The notes under the pieces: generated by a model | What the model saw: the letters and a program-made list of their open reading frames with translations, nothing else | What the model was told of the DNA's origin: nothing | Database searches by the model: none | Position numbers and translations under genes: made by a program | Part shown: one piece after another, positions 27,213-39,050 of the stretch | Numbering within the stretch: position 1 is the stretch's first letter | How the letters are laid out: each line of letters begins with the position of its first letter | From: Devosia chinhatensis | GTDB lineage: Bacteria; Pseudomonadota; Alphaproteobacteria; Rhizobiales; Devosiaceae | Direction of reading: 5' to 3' | NCBI RefSeq assembly: GCF_000969445.1 | Contig: NZ_JZEY01000054.1 | Location: 1,550,001 to 1,614,000, forward strand | Length of the DNA stretch: 64,000 nt

Positions 27213-29603
27213 GTGTCGTCAGGTTCATTTCTGAAGCGGGCCCGTGACCGCCTCACCCACAAGCGCTCCATCGGCTTCGGGCTGGAATATATCGGGCTGG
27301 CGACACTTCGGTTCCCCCGCCTTGTGGCCCTGGCCGTGCTCGCCTTCTCGATCCTTGCCTTCTCGCAAATTCCCCGCGCCAATGTCGATGGCGACCTGTT
27401 GCGCGTCTATGCCCATTCCGGGCCCTATTACGATGCCTACGAGCATCTTTCCGATACCTTCGGCACCTTCGAGAACGACATCTACATCCTCGTCAATTCC
27501 GAGCGCCTCGTAGATCCGGAAATCATCGAGCAGATTCGTTTCCTCGCGTTCGATCTCGAGCTGGACGACTATGCCGTGGGCACCATGTCGCCCTTTACCC
27601 TGCGCCGTCCGGTGCCGGGCGGAGGCTCCATTCCGGCCGTTCCCGAAGGCATGCTGACCCCCGACGAGGTCGCCTTCACCCTGATGGACCTGCAGCAGAA
27701 CGATCCGATGATGGGCAATCTCATCACCCCCGATCTGAGCGGCATCGTCATCATCGTCTTCCCCGATCAGGCCAGGGTGCGTGCCGACGGCGCCGCAGCG
27801 CTCATTGCCAGCCTGCGCGAAACCATTGCTCCCTACCAGTCCGAAGACCTCCAGATCGAGCTCACCGGCCCCCCGATCTGGACCACCGAGATGCTGAATG
27901 CTTCGGTGGCCGATCAGGTCAAGTTCACGGTCTGGGGCTTTGCGCTGGGTGCCCTGATCGCGCTCTTTGCCCTGCGCTCCTTTTTCGGTGCGCTGATCGT
28001 TGCCGCCACGCCCTTTTTGGCCGTGATGTGGGCCATGGGCATGATCCTGCTCTTTTTCGGCTCCTTCACCTTCCTCACCATCATCGTCACGACATTGGTG
28101 CTCGTGATTGCCTTTGCCGAGTCCATGTTCTTCGTCTTCAACTGGCTGGCCTTCTGGCGCGACGGGATGGAGCCGAACAAGGCGGTCGACGCCACCGTCA
28201 AGCTGGTCGGCCCGGCTGCCGCGCTGACCATGCTCACCACCTTTGTCAGCTTCGCCTCGCTCGCCCTCACTCCCGGCCAGGGCATCCGCGAGTTTTCGGC
28301 CGCCGGCGCCCTGGGCACCTCCCTGCTGTTCGTGTGCCTCATGACGTTTCTGCCGCTGCTGCTCAAGCTGGCCATCCGCCTTGGCTTCAGGCCGCCGCCC
28401 AAGAACAGCCGCGTTCTCACCGCCCCCCTGCCCTTCGCTTGGATGCTGGCCAGCCGCTATGGTCGCCCGGTCTCTGTAATCGCGATCATCGTCACCCTGC
28501 TGCTGATCGTGCCCTATGTGCTCATCAAGCCGCACTTTTCCTTCGAGGATTTCCTCGCCAAGGATTCCTTGGCGCTGTCGACGGCGGTGGATATCGACGA
28601 GGGCGTCGGCGGCGTCGCTCCGCTTTACATTCGAGTGCCGCTCCTCGGCGATGATCCCAATATCGGTGCGGTGGACTTCGAGAAGGTGCGCACCGTCCAT
28701 CAGATTCTCGAGGGCCATCTCGGGGTCAACAAGGTGATCTCGGCCGCCAGCCTCACCAGCTATACCGACAGCGGCTTCTCCCGGCAGGAAGTCTTTGATT
28801 CCGTCGGCCCTTTCATGCGTCAGCGCTTTGTTACCGAAGATGGCGCGCAGGCGCTGGTCACTGGCTTTATGCCCACAATCATCGAATCCGATGTGCTCAA
28901 GCAATTGGTCGATGATCTCAATGCCGAAATGGCGGCTGCCGGCATCACCGATGCCGAGATCGGCGGCTTTCGCATACTCACCACCTTCGCGACCGACGAC
29001 ATCGTGCGCGGCCTGCAGCTCGATCTGACGCTTTCGGTCATCATCAACCTCGCCCTGATCGGTTTTGCCTTCCAGTCCTTCCGGGTGGCCTTGGCCTCCG
29101 CCATTCCCAATCTCTTCCCGGTGCTGGGCACCGAGGCTTGGCTCTACTTTTCCGGCGAAGGCCTGCAATTGACCACGGTCATGGCCCTCACCATCGCGTT
29201 CGGCATTGCCGTCGACGACACCGTCCACTTCCTCTCGCACTATCTTCATGCCCGGCGCGACGAAGGCATGGGCCACCTCGATGCCGTCCGCCACACACTG
29301 CACCGCATCGGCGGCGCCATCGTGGCCACCACCATCATCCTGTGTGCCGGCGTCATCATCGTGGTCTTTTCCGAACTCCCGCAGGTCGCGCTGTTCGGCA
29401 CGCTCTTCGTTTCCACCCTTGCCTTTGCGCTGATCGGCGATCTCTTCATCCTGCCCGCTTTGCTGGCGGCAGGCGGCCGGTTTTTCCATCCTCTGGGGCG
29501 CATCGGCGTGCGCATGGCGGACGAGGACCCAACCCCTGACGATCCCCTGGCCGATACCCACACGACCGGCGAGAACCGTCAGCCTGCCCGCACGCCCCAC
29601 TGA
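27213..29603 (+). CDS. MMPL/RND-superfamily exporter
   Basis: A 796-residue inner-membrane transporter. There is one helix near residue 37, a periplasmic loop to about residue 230, and a cluster of helices at about 230-400. A second helix at about 425, a second loop, and a last helix cluster at about 610-765 complete the twofold RND architecture. Conserved Asp residues in AFGIAVDDTVHFLSHYLHAR fit the proton-relay region. It resembles the predicted-exporter/HpnN branch of MMPL proteins, which move lipids such as hopanoids, but the cargo is not shown by sequence. The start is GTG 27213. No membrane-fusion or outer-membrane partner gene is adjacent. Confidence 0.88.
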   Translation: MSSGSFLKRARDRLTHKRSIGFGLEYIGLATLRFPRLVALAVLAFSILAFSQIPRANVDGDLLRVYAHSGPYYDAYEHLSDTFGTFENDIYILVNSERLVDPEIIEQIRFLAFDLELDDYAVGTMSPFTLRRPVPGGGSIPAVPEGMLTPDEVAFTLMDLQQNDPMMGNLITPDLSGIVIIVFPDQARVRADGAAALIASLRETIAPYQSEDLQIELTGPPIWTTEMLNASVADQVKFTVWGFALGALIALFALRSFFGALIVAATPFLAVMWAMGMILLFFGSFTFLTIIVTTLVLVIAFAESMFFVFNWLAFWRDGMEPNKAVDATVKLVGPAAALTMLTTFVSFASLALTPGQGIREFSAAGALGTSLLFVCLMTFLPLLLKLAIRLGFRPPPKNSRVLTAPLPFAWMLASRYGRPVSVIAIIVTLLLIVPYVLIKPHFSFEDFLAKDSLALSTAVDIDEGVGGVAPLYIRVPLLGDDPNIGAVDFEKVRTVHQILEGHLGVNKVISAASLTSYTDSGFSRQEVFDSVGPFMRQRFVTEDGAQALVTGFMPTIIESDVLKQLVDDLNAEMAAAGITDAEIGGFRILTTFATDDIVRGLQLDLTLSVIINLALIGFAFQSFRVALASAIPNLFPVLGTEAWLYFSGEGLQLTTVMALTIAFGIAVDDTVHFLSHYLHARRDEGMGHLDAVRHTLHRIGGAIVATTIILCAGVIIVVFSELPQVALFGTLFVSTLAFALIGDLFILPALLAAGGRFFHPLGRIGVRMADEDPTPDDPLADTHTTGENRQPARTPH

Positions 29604-29711
29604 CGCATTGCTCCTGCCCCACGAATGGCCGCGCATGTCGCCTGCAAATTTGGTATCGAAGATTCGCTCGACAGCCGGGGGGCTGGTTTTGCTACTGGAG
29701 GCCATGACGCC

Positions 29712-30239
29712 ATGACCAAACTCGGACCGCTGACCCGCGCCATCGCTCTTGCGGGTCTTCTGTTTTCCACCGGCGCCGCTTTTGTCCCAGCCTTGGCCGC
29801 TCCCGCCGATATCGCCCTCATCCAGTCCTATATCGGGGAATGGCGCGGCCGCGGCGTGCTCATCGGTGCCACTCAGGAAAGCGTGGTCTGTCGCCTCACG
29901 GCGAGCCAGGGCAATCAGGACAAGGTCAATTACAACGCCCGCTGCACCCTGGCAGGCAACACGCTCTCGGTTGCAGGCACCATGGCCTATGTCGAGGCCA
30001 GCAAGCGCTTCGAGGCGGTGATGAGCTCCAATGTCACCTTCAGCGGCGTCGCCGTGGGGCAGAAGCGCGGCCAGAGCCTGATCTTCAACCTGCGCGAGCG
30101 CGACAAGGATGAGCAGGGCAAGGACCTCAACATCTCCGCCCAGATCGTGCTCAGCGGCGACAATATTAATGTCGTGTTCGAAGTCGTCTATGTGGAATCG
30201 GGCGATAGCCTGCGCGCCGAAGTGCCGCTTACCCGCTGA
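29712..30239 (+). CDS. Exported protein, unknown, next to the MMPL gene
   Basis: A 175-residue protein with a signal peptide (MTKLGPLTRAIALAGLLFSTGAAFVPALA-AP). The mature part is a beta-rich domain starting IALIQSYIGEWRGRGVL with two Cys (SVVCRLTAS, ARCTLAGN). The opening resembles small lipid- or ligand-binding barrel proteins, but no family is certain. GGAGG precedes ATG 29712. It follows the MMPL exporter by 108 bp on the same strand, so a shared envelope or lipid role is possible. Confidence 0.6.
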   Translation: MTKLGPLTRAIALAGLLFSTGAAFVPALAAPADIALIQSYIGEWRGRGVLIGATQESVVCRLTASQGNQDKVNYNARCTLAGNTLSVAGTMAYVEASKRFEAVMSSNVTFSGVAVGQKRGQSLIFNLRERDKDEQGKDLNISAQIVLSGDNINVVFEVVYVESGDSLRAEVPLTR

Positions 30240-30331
30240 ACGGGACGCCACATTTTCGTTACCGAAAGCCTTCCGGAAACAATGTCTTAAGGCAGTGGGA
30301 CTACATATCTCGCATCGACGAGAGACTGAAA

Positions 30332-31591
30332 TTGTTCCAGCAATCGCCCGCCACTGCTCATTCTGACACGGCTTTGGCACCCGAAGGGTTTCTGAGGCGC
30401 GTGCGTCATCTTGCGGCAACGACCGGTGCCGGCCTCATGGGCACAGACCAGCGCTGGAAGGCCCATGTCGGCACGCAGGCGCCGCATAATCTCGATCCTG
30501 ATCTTTTCGGCCCCTTCGGCCAGGTTCTGCCCAAGGGTGACGGCTCCAGCCTGCGCTTTCTGCTCGTTGTGCCCATTCCCACCATCGACGAAACCCGTCC
30601 GATCTGGCTGGTCCTCTGGGACGACAAGAGCCGCACGGAACTGGCTGCCAATATCCTTCTGGCGCGCATGACCGAGCTCACGGCCCATGCCGCCATGGCC
30701 CGCCGCCGCTCCGCGGAGCGGCATCGCCAATATCTGATCGAGCGCGCCTCCGCCACTGCCCGCATCGGCATCTGGTCCTGCACCCTGCCCGAGGAGCACC
30801 TCACCTGGACCGACGGGGTCTACGACCTTTTCGAATTGCCGCGCGGTTCGCGCATCGACCGCACCACCACGCTGGCCATGTACACGCCCGAATCCGCCCG
30901 CCAGATGCAGGCCCTGCGCTCGGAAGCCATCGCCACCCTGGGTGATTTCAATTTCGACGCCGAGATCGTCACCGCCAGGGGCAACCGCCGCTGGATGCGC
31001 ATCACCGCCACCGTCGACGGGATCGATGGCAGGCCGCGCCGCATTTTCGGCATGAAGCAGAACATCACCGAGGAAAAGCAGCTCGCCGAGCGCACACGCC
31101 AGCTGGCCGAAACCGACTCGCTGACCGGGCTGGCCAATCGCGGTCGCTTCCAGGCCCGCCTCGACGATTTGCACGGCCATCGCCACGGCGTGCCCACCGG
31201 TGCGCTGATCCTGATCGACCTCGACAATTTCAAGGGTATCAATGACGGGCTCGGCCATGCTCACGGCGACGCCTGCCTGATCGGCACCGGCCAGCGCCTG
31301 CGCCAATGCGCGCCCGCTTCGGCCCTCGTGTCACGGATCGGCGGTGATGAATTCGCCATTCTCATCGATGGCCGCGAGGCCGTGGACCTCGACGTCCTTT
31401 CCTCCGCTATCGTGCGCGCCTTCGATCAGCCCTTCCTGCTGGGCAAGACCGCCTACCATGTCGGCGCATCGGTGGGCGTGGCCCGCCGCATCGATCAGGA
31501 CGCCGATACGCTTTATCGCAACGCAGATACTGCGCTTTACGCCGCCAAGTCGGCAGGGCGCGGCACCTGGCGGCAATTCCGCGCCGCCTGA
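30332..31591 (+). CDS. PAS-GGDEF diguanylate cyclase
   Basis: A 419-residue signalling protein. Residues 1-130 look like a degenerate sensor domain. A PAS fold at about 140-245 (ARIGIWSCTLPEEHLTWTDG and the PAC end RIFGMKQNITEEKQ) is followed by a short helix. The GGDEF domain at about 255-415 has LTGLANRGRF, LIDLDNFKGINDGLGHAHGD and an intact SRIGGDEFAIL. The inhibitory I-site (RxxD upstream of GGDEF) is absent, so product feedback is unlikely. There is no EAL domain. It should make cyclic di-GMP in the cytoplasm. The start is a TTG and is uncertain. Confidence 0.88.
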   Translation: MFQQSPATAHSDTALAPEGFLRRVRHLAATTGAGLMGTDQRWKAHVGTQAPHNLDPDLFGPFGQVLPKGDGSSLRFLLVVPIPTIDETRPIWLVLWDDKSRTELAANILLARMTELTAHAAMARRRSAERHRQYLIERASATARIGIWSCTLPEEHLTWTDGVYDLFELPRGSRIDRTTTLAMYTPESARQMQALRSEAIATLGDFNFDAEIVTARGNRRWMRITATVDGIDGRPRRIFGMKQNITEEKQLAERTRQLAETDSLTGLANRGRFQARLDDLHGHRHGVPTGALILIDLDNFKGINDGLGHAHGDACLIGTGQRLRQCAPASALVSRIGGDEFAILIDGREAVDLDVLSSAIVRAFDQPFLLGKTAYHVGASVGVARRIDQDADTLYRNADTALYAAKSAGRGTWRQFRAA

Positions 31592-31598
31592 ATCAAAA

Positions 31599-31618
31599 AG
31601 GGCGGCTTGCGCCGCCCT
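31599..31618. terminator. Bidirectional terminator between GGDEF gene and ssb
   Basis: AGGGCGGC (31599-31606), loop TTGC, GCCGCCCT (31611-31618), a perfect 8-bp stem preceded by AAAA; it serves both converging genes. Confidence 0.75.
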
Positions 31619-31631
31619 CCTATCGCGTCCC

Positions 31632-32144
31632 TCAGAACGGAATGTCGTCGTCCATCCCGCCGGGCTCGAAGGCCGGCGCATTGGCCGAGGGACGCCGCGC
31701 GCCCCCGCCACCACCGCCGCCACCATTGTCCCGCACGCCGCGGAAGCCGCCGTCGCCGCCACCATAGCCGCTATTGTCGCCCGAATTGTCGCCGCGACCA
31801 TCCAGCAGCGTCAGGTTCGAGTTGAAGCCCTGAAGCACCACTTCGGTCGAATACTTGTCCTGGCCGGACTGGTCCTGCCACTTGCGGGTCTGCAACTGCC
31901 CCTCGATATAGACCTTGGAGCCCTTGCGCAGATAGCTCTCGGCCACGCGGGTCAGCCCTTCCGAGAAGATCACCACGCGGTGCCATTCGGTCTTTTCGCG
32001 GCGCTCGCCGGTATTGCGGTCCTTCCAGCTTTCGGACGTCGCAATGCTCAGGTTCACCACCTTGCCGCCATTGGGCAGGTTGCGCACCTCGGGGTCATTG
32101 CCCAGATTGCCCACCAGAATTACCTTGTTCACGCTGCCAGCCAT
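31632..32144 (-). CDS. ssb: Single-stranded DNA-binding protein
   Basis: SSB (170 residues) coats single-stranded DNA in replication, repair and recombination. The OB fold covers about residues 5-110 ([58 protein letters not shown]). A Gly-rich linker of about 45 residues follows, and the C-terminal tip is DDDIPF, the acidic docking peptide for RecG, PriA, exonuclease I and others. It is divergent from uvrA with a LexA box between, as in E. coli. Confidence 0.97.
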   Translation of the reverse strand: MAGSVNKVILVGNLGNDPEVRNLPNGGKVVNLSIATSESWKDRNTGERREKTEWHRVVIFSEGLTRVAESYLRKGSKVYIEGQLQTRKWQDQSGQDKYSTEVVLQGFNSNLTLLDGRGDNSGDNSGYGGGDGGFRGVRDNGGGGGGGGARRPSANAPAFEPGGMDDDIPF

Positions 32145-32292
32145 GGCACCAATCCTTCCAATTCAGTCCCGGTCTGCCCGGTCGCGGGACGCTCTCTCTA
32201 TCAGCCGTTCATGCGCCGCCCGGTGCGCGGCCGCGGCCTGATCGCTGCACCATAGACCTTTCCGGCCGCCACACACGTGGCATTTACAGCTT

Positions 32293-32307
32293 GTTCCGCT
32301 TATGTTC
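32293..32307. promoter_or_regulatory. LexA (SOS) box between ssb and uvrA
   Basis: GTTC-CGCTTAT-GTTC at 32293-32307 exactly matches the alphaproteobacterial LexA box GTTC-N7-GTTC. It lies 149 bp before ssb and 235 bp before uvrA in a divergent 397-bp intergenic region. The rest of that gap shows no gene. Confidence 0.8.
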
Positions 32308-32541
32308 TCTTTCTCCACAGAAGAGTCAAGGCCCTGCTGACATGATGTGTCAGCACCATGCTGCCACGCCGATCAAGCCGCTTGAAAGGCGCGCTGCGTT
32401 CCCATTATGTTCGCAGTGTTGTGATTGAAGGCAGCCATGCGGTCGCCGCGCTTGCGCTGCGGGTCTGGCAATCCTATTTCTTGATCTTCGCCGCAACCAC
32501 CAGTCACGTCGGGCGCTGTATGCTCAGCGCCATTCCGCAGC

Positions 32542-35448
<2,907 letters not shown>

Positions 35449-35501
35449 GCCCTCGGTCTGCTCGCGTCCGGCCTTCGGTACGCCGGGCCATCCACCACGT
35501 C

Positions 35502-35524
35502 ATTGCCCGGCTTGACCGGGCAAT
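35502..35524. repeat. 23-nt palindromic intergenic hairpin, copy 1
   Basis: ATTGCCCGG, loop CTTGA, CCGGGCAAT: a perfect 9-bp stem. It is one of four copies of the same hairpin design in this window, downstream of uvrA. Confidence 0.75.
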
Positions 35525-35682
35525 CCACGCCATGCCCCGACATCCTCTGCACCACCCGGTCTAACTGGGTGGTGACGATTAAGTCTGTCGGGTAAGGGCG
35601 ACACCTCGCCCATCCGAATGGGTGACGGGTATTGCGATCCGCCTTTTCAGGCACCCCGCTCGCAAAGAACGAAGAAGACAGG

Positions 35683-36108
35683 CTAGATCAGCCCCATCCT
35701 TGCCAGTTCTGCGGCGAGCTCCACCGAGTTCTCGTTATCGTTCCCTTCCATGTCCGGCGGCGCATCCTCGGGCCGCAGATAGCGCCAGCCCTGGAACGGG
35801 CGCTTCGGATAAGGCAGGGTGCGGACGATGTCGGGCGCCATGATGATGTCGCAGTAATCCTTGCCCTCGGCATCCGTATGCGAGCCCAGCCGCAGGATGC
35901 GCTGCCGGCAGAGAATCGCGCCCGACATGACCCAGTAGATTGAGGAGACGCCCTCCATCTCTTCGCGCCGTTTCGGCATCATGCGCGTGCGATGGACATG
36001 CACGTCCTCGCCGTAATCGGCACCCCACCAATGGGCGCGCTGATCGCGGTAGCTTTCCAGTTCCTCCACGCTGGCCACGCCAACGCAGAGCTTCACCATA
36101 TGGATCAT
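35683..36108 (-). CDS. DUF1489 family protein
   Basis: A 141-residue conserved alphaproteobacterial protein of unknown function. The family pattern is VKLCVGVASVEELESYR near the N-terminus, a central VHVHRTRMMPKRREEM, then GSIYWVxxG-like SSIYWVMSGAILCRQRIL and RPFQGWRYLRPEDAPPD. No catalytic motif is obvious. Its ATG overlaps the stop of the upstream GST gene (ATGA), so the two are translated together. Confidence 0.88.
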   Translation of the reverse strand: MIHMVKLCVGVASVEELESYRDQRAHWWGADYGEDVHVHRTRMMPKRREEMEGVSSIYWVMSGAILCRQRILRLGSHTDAEGKDYCDIIMAPDIVRTLPYPKRPFQGWRYLRPEDAPPDMEGNDNENSVELAAELARMGLI

Positions 36109-36782
36109 GCAAGGGTCCCCGGCGCGACCCGGCCCTGGATCACGTCGATTTCGTCGTCGTCCACCACCCAGGGCTCCTGCAGCGCCTGGTTGCGCCAGTC
36201 CTGGAAGGCCGGCAGGGCGTAGATGGCCTCCACATAGCGGCCGGCCACGTCCGAGACGGGCAGGTCATAGGTGCGGATACGGGTGGCCAATGGCGCGAAC
36301 ATGGCGTCCGCCGCACAGAATTCGCCGAAGAGATAGGGCCCGCCCGATCGTTCCAGCAGCCCGCCCCACAGCGTCTCGACGCGATGCAGGTCGCCCCGCA
36401 CACTGTCGGGATCAACCTTGCCGGGATGGCTCGCCCGCAGGTTCATCGGCGCATGATTGCGCAGGGCGGAAAACCCGGCATGCATTTCTGCCGCTGCGGC
36501 CCGCGCCAATGCGCGCTGCTGGCGGTCCGTCGGCCAGATCGGCTTGTCGGGAAAGCTGTCGGCCAGATATTCGATAATGGCGATGGTTTCCGGAACCACC
36601 AGCGTGCCGTCGATCAGCACCGGCACCTTGCCGGTAGGCGAACGCGCTGCAATCGCCTCGCGCCAGCCGGGCCCGGAAAGCTGCATCACCTCGTCCTCGA
36701 ACGGAATGTCGAAATGCTTCAGCACCAGCCAGGGACGCAGCGACCAGGTCGAGTAATTCCGATTCCCGATCAAGAGCTTCAT
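36105..36782 (-). CDS. Glutathione S-transferase family protein
   Basis: A 225-residue GST. The thioredoxin-like N-terminal domain (residues 1-80) has NYSTWSLRPWL, with Ser as likely glutathione-activating residue, GKVPVLIDG containing the cis-Pro, and VVPETIAIIEYLAD that binds the gamma-glutamyl group. An all-helical domain follows. Substrate unknown. GAGG lies 8 nt before the ATG. It is translationally coupled to the DUF1489 gene. Confidence 0.88.
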   Translation of the reverse strand: MKLLIGNRNYSTWSLRPWLVLKHFDIPFEDEVMQLSGPGWREAIAARSPTGKVPVLIDGTLVVPETIAIIEYLADSFPDKPIWPTDRQQRALARAAAAEMHAGFSALRNHAPMNLRASHPGKVDPDSVRGDLHRVETLWGGLLERSGGPYLFGEFCAADAMFAPLATRIRTYDLPVSDVAGRYVEAIYALPAFQDWRNQALQEPWVVDDDEIDVIQGRVAPGTLA

Positions 36783-36803
36783 GGAACAACCTCATATTCA
36801 AGA

Positions 36804-36832
36804 CGAAGGGCGCCCAGTGGCCGGGCGCCCTT
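36804..36832 (-). terminator. Hairpin after the 33-residue gene
   Basis: AAGGGCGCCC and GGGCGCCCTT flank a 7-nt loop between the GST start and the small membrane-protein gene, which it follows on the minus strand. It is a strong GC stem with a short T-containing tail. Confidence 0.6.
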
Positions 36833-36870
36833 CACCGTAATCTTCTGAGTGAATAACTCCAGCGTATGTT

Positions 36871-36972
36871 CTAGACGCCAGCTACTACGGAGAAAACCAG
36901 CCCCATCGAAACGAGGCATACCAGGGCCCAGCTCACGGTGTGAAAGACATTGGCCTTCGGTTGACTGCGCAT
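36871..36972 (-). CDS. 33-residue single-helix membrane protein, unknown
   Basis: A very short open frame from ATG 36972 to TAG 36871. The protein has a hydrophilic N-terminus with Arg and Lys (MRSQPKANVFHT) and one hydrophobic helix (VSWALVCLVSMGLVFSVVAG), ending at the membrane. An AAGGAG Shine-Dalgarno sits 6 nt before the ATG, among the best in this window, and a GC hairpin follows. I infer a genuine small inner-membrane protein; function unknown. Confidence 0.6.
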   Translation of the reverse strand: MRSQPKANVFHTVSWALVCLVSMGLVFSVVAGV

Positions 36973-37102
36973 AGATTGCTCCTTGTCAGTCGTCCACTCC
37001 GACCCTCAAGGGGCCGGTGATGAATCGTTAACCGTCTCGCAGATGGGAAGCAAGCGGCCAAACTGCAACACTCCACAGCCGCCTTTGTTGCACGATTGCG
37101 CC

Positions 37103-38518
37103 TTAGAATAGCCCGAACCACAGCCCGGCAATCCCCAGAAAGGCAAAGAAACCAACGATGTCGGTAATGGTGGTGACGAACACCGCCGAGGCAATGGCCG
37201 GGTCGGCCTTGAGCCGGTCCAGCGTCAGCGGAATGAGAATTCCGAACGTTCCGGCCACGATCATGTTGATGACCATCGCCATACCGATCACCACGCCCAG
37301 CCCCACATCGCCATAGCGCAGCGCCGTGACCAGGCCGAGCAGGATGGCAAAGATCACGCCGTTGACGAAGCCCACCACCATTTCGCGCCGGATCAGCCGT
37401 CTGAGGCGCCCGCCATCGAGCTCGCGCATGGCCAGCGCCCGGACCGTCACGGTCATGGTCTGCGCGCCGGCATTACCGCCCATCGACGCCACGATGGGCA
37501 TCAGCACGGCCAGCGCCACCATCTGTTCGATCGTGGCGTTGAAGAGCCCGATGACCAGCGACACGAGCACGGCGGCCACCAGGTTCACGCCCAGCCAGGG
37601 CGCGCGGCTGCGCACCGTGTCCGCCGTGGTGTCCGACACGTCCTCGTCGCCCACGCCGGCGAGCAGCTTGATATCCTCTTCGGCCTCTTCCTGGATGACG
37701 TCGACAATATCGTCGATGGTCAGCACGCCCACGAGCCGCCCGTTCTCGTCGACCACGCCCACTTCCACAAGGTCATAGCGCTCGAAGCTGCGCGCCGCCT
37801 CTTCCTGGTCCTCTTCGGCCTTCACCAGCACCAGATTGCTGTTCATGATCGCATCGATCTTGGTGGCCCGCTTGGTGCGCAGGAACCGGTCGAGCGGCAG
37901 CGTGCCGAGCACCTTGTAGGCCGCGTCCACCACATAGATCTGGTAGAATTCGTCCGGCAGGTCCTTTTCGGCGCGCAGATAGTCGATGGTCTGGCCCACC
38001 GTCCAGAAGGGCGGGATGGCGATGAAATCGGTCTGCATCCGCCGGCCGGCGGAATCCTCGGGAAAGTCCAGGCTGCGCTTGAGGCTGAGCCGCTCGAACG
38101 TCGGCAGAGCCGACAGGATCTCGTCCTGATCTTCCTGCTCCAAATCCTCGAGCAGGAACACCGCGTCGTCATTGTCGAGTTCGGCGACGCCGCGTGCGAT
38201 TTCCGAATTGGAGAGCGCCTCCATGATTTCGAGGCGGATGCTTTCGTCCACCTCGGTCAGCGCCGAGAAGTCGAACTTTTCCCCCAGCATGCGCACCAGC
38301 GCCAGCCGTTCGCCTTCGTCGAGCTGTTCGAGCACGTCGCCCACATCGGACGTGTGCAGCGGCGCCATGACCAGCGCCACGTCCTCGGCACGCCGAGCGC
38401 TCAGGAAGGCCCGCAGCCGCTCCAGCCAGAGCGCACTGATCCAGCCCTCCGCATCGCGGAATGCATCCTTGTCGATCCCGGCTTCGGGGCCGGCCGCCAC
38501 GTCAAAATCTTCGCTCAT
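37103..38518 (-). CDS. mgtE: Magnesium transporter MgtE
   Basis: MgtE (471 residues) is a Mg2+-gated magnesium channel. The cytosolic N domain of helical repeats covers about residues 30-150 and two CBS domains about 155-275 (IAIPPFWTVGQTIDYL, VGVLTIDDIVDVIQEEAEED). Five membrane helices lie in the last 190 residues, including PIVASMGGNAGAQTMTVTVRA, the pore signature. The start is the ATG giving MSEDFDVAAGPEAG; upstream open sequence is not family-like. No Mg2+ riboswitch is apparent upstream. Confidence 0.95.
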   Translation of the reverse strand: MSEDFDVAAGPEAGIDKDAFRDAEGWISALWLERLRAFLSARRAEDVALVMAPLHTSDVGDVLEQLDEGERLALVRMLGEKFDFSALTEVDESIRLEIMEALSNSEIARGVAELDNDDAVFLLEDLEQEDQDEILSALPTFERLSLKRSLDFPEDSAGRRMQTDFIAIPPFWTVGQTIDYLRAEKDLPDEFYQIYVVDAAYKVLGTLPLDRFLRTKRATKIDAIMNSNLVLVKAEEDQEEAARSFERYDLVEVGVVDENGRLVGVLTIDDIVDVIQEEAEEDIKLLAGVGDEDVSDTTADTVRSRAPWLGVNLVAAVLVSLVIGLFNATIEQMVALAVLMPIVASMGGNAGAQTMTVTVRALAMRELDGGRLRRLIRREMVVGFVNGVIFAILLGLVTALRYGDVGLGVVIGMAMVINMIVAGTFGILIPLTLDRLKADPAIASAVFVTTITDIVGFFAFLGIAGLWFGLF

Positions 38519-38633
38519 CGGGAGCCCTTTGCGTGTCCTTCGTGTTTCAGGGGCAGGACAAGCATGTAGCCAATCGCCCCGCTTCGCGCCAGAGCGGGTT
38601 TGAGGCTTTCTCGGATACAAGGGAGATTTCGCC

Positions 38634-38981
38634 ATGAACGACACGCCCCATGCCGCCTCGGGCCTGGCCCGGCTCGCCCGCCTCGCCAACGAGCGCCAAC
38701 TCCCTGCCGTCACCAGCGCCACCGATTCGAGCCCGCCGAGCCTTGCCGTGGACGGCACGCCTTTCATCCAGATGCACGATGCCGCCACCGCCCTTCTCCA
38801 CTGCCCCGTCGACCAGAAGGTGCTGCTGATGGAAATCTCGCCCGAAATCTATTTCGAGACCGACGACATGATCGGCGAAAACGCCATGCTGATCCGCCTT
38901 GACCGGATCGACGACGAGGAATTGTCCCTGCGCCTGCACGATGCCTGGACCTACCGTGCGCCGTCCCATCTGCAGCCATAA
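38634..38981 (+). CDS. MmcQ/YjbR-like protein
   Basis: A 115-residue protein. The C-terminal half has VDQKVLLMEISPEIYFETDD and AMLIRLDRIDDEELSLRLHDAWTYRAPSHL, which matches the MmcQ/YjbR pattern (xxP-x-FFxTxHYxGxxAVLVRL...LxxAWRxxAP). The usual central Gly-Tyr segment is partly shortened. Family members have a CyaY-like fold with proposed nucleic-acid binding, but no established role. AAGGGAG precedes the ATG. Confidence 0.7.
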   Translation: MNDTPHAASGLARLARLANERQLPAVTSATDSSPPSLAVDGTPFIQMHDAATALLHCPVDQKVLLMEISPEIYFETDDMIGENAMLIRLDRIDDEELSLRLHDAWTYRAPSHLQP

Positions 38982-39050
38982 TAGTTTCGGGTCTGTCGAA
39001 GGCCCGCTCCCTCGTTCGACGTGCTATCGAAAGACCAAATGGAGATAGCC

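Noticed and set aside
27225-30419. An open minus-strand frame of more than 1000 codons opposite the MMPL gene
   Set aside because: The plus strand has clear membrane-transporter homology; the antisense translation is His/Gly/Asp/Glu-rich with no motif, as expected when a GC-rich codon bias removes stop codons from the opposite strand.
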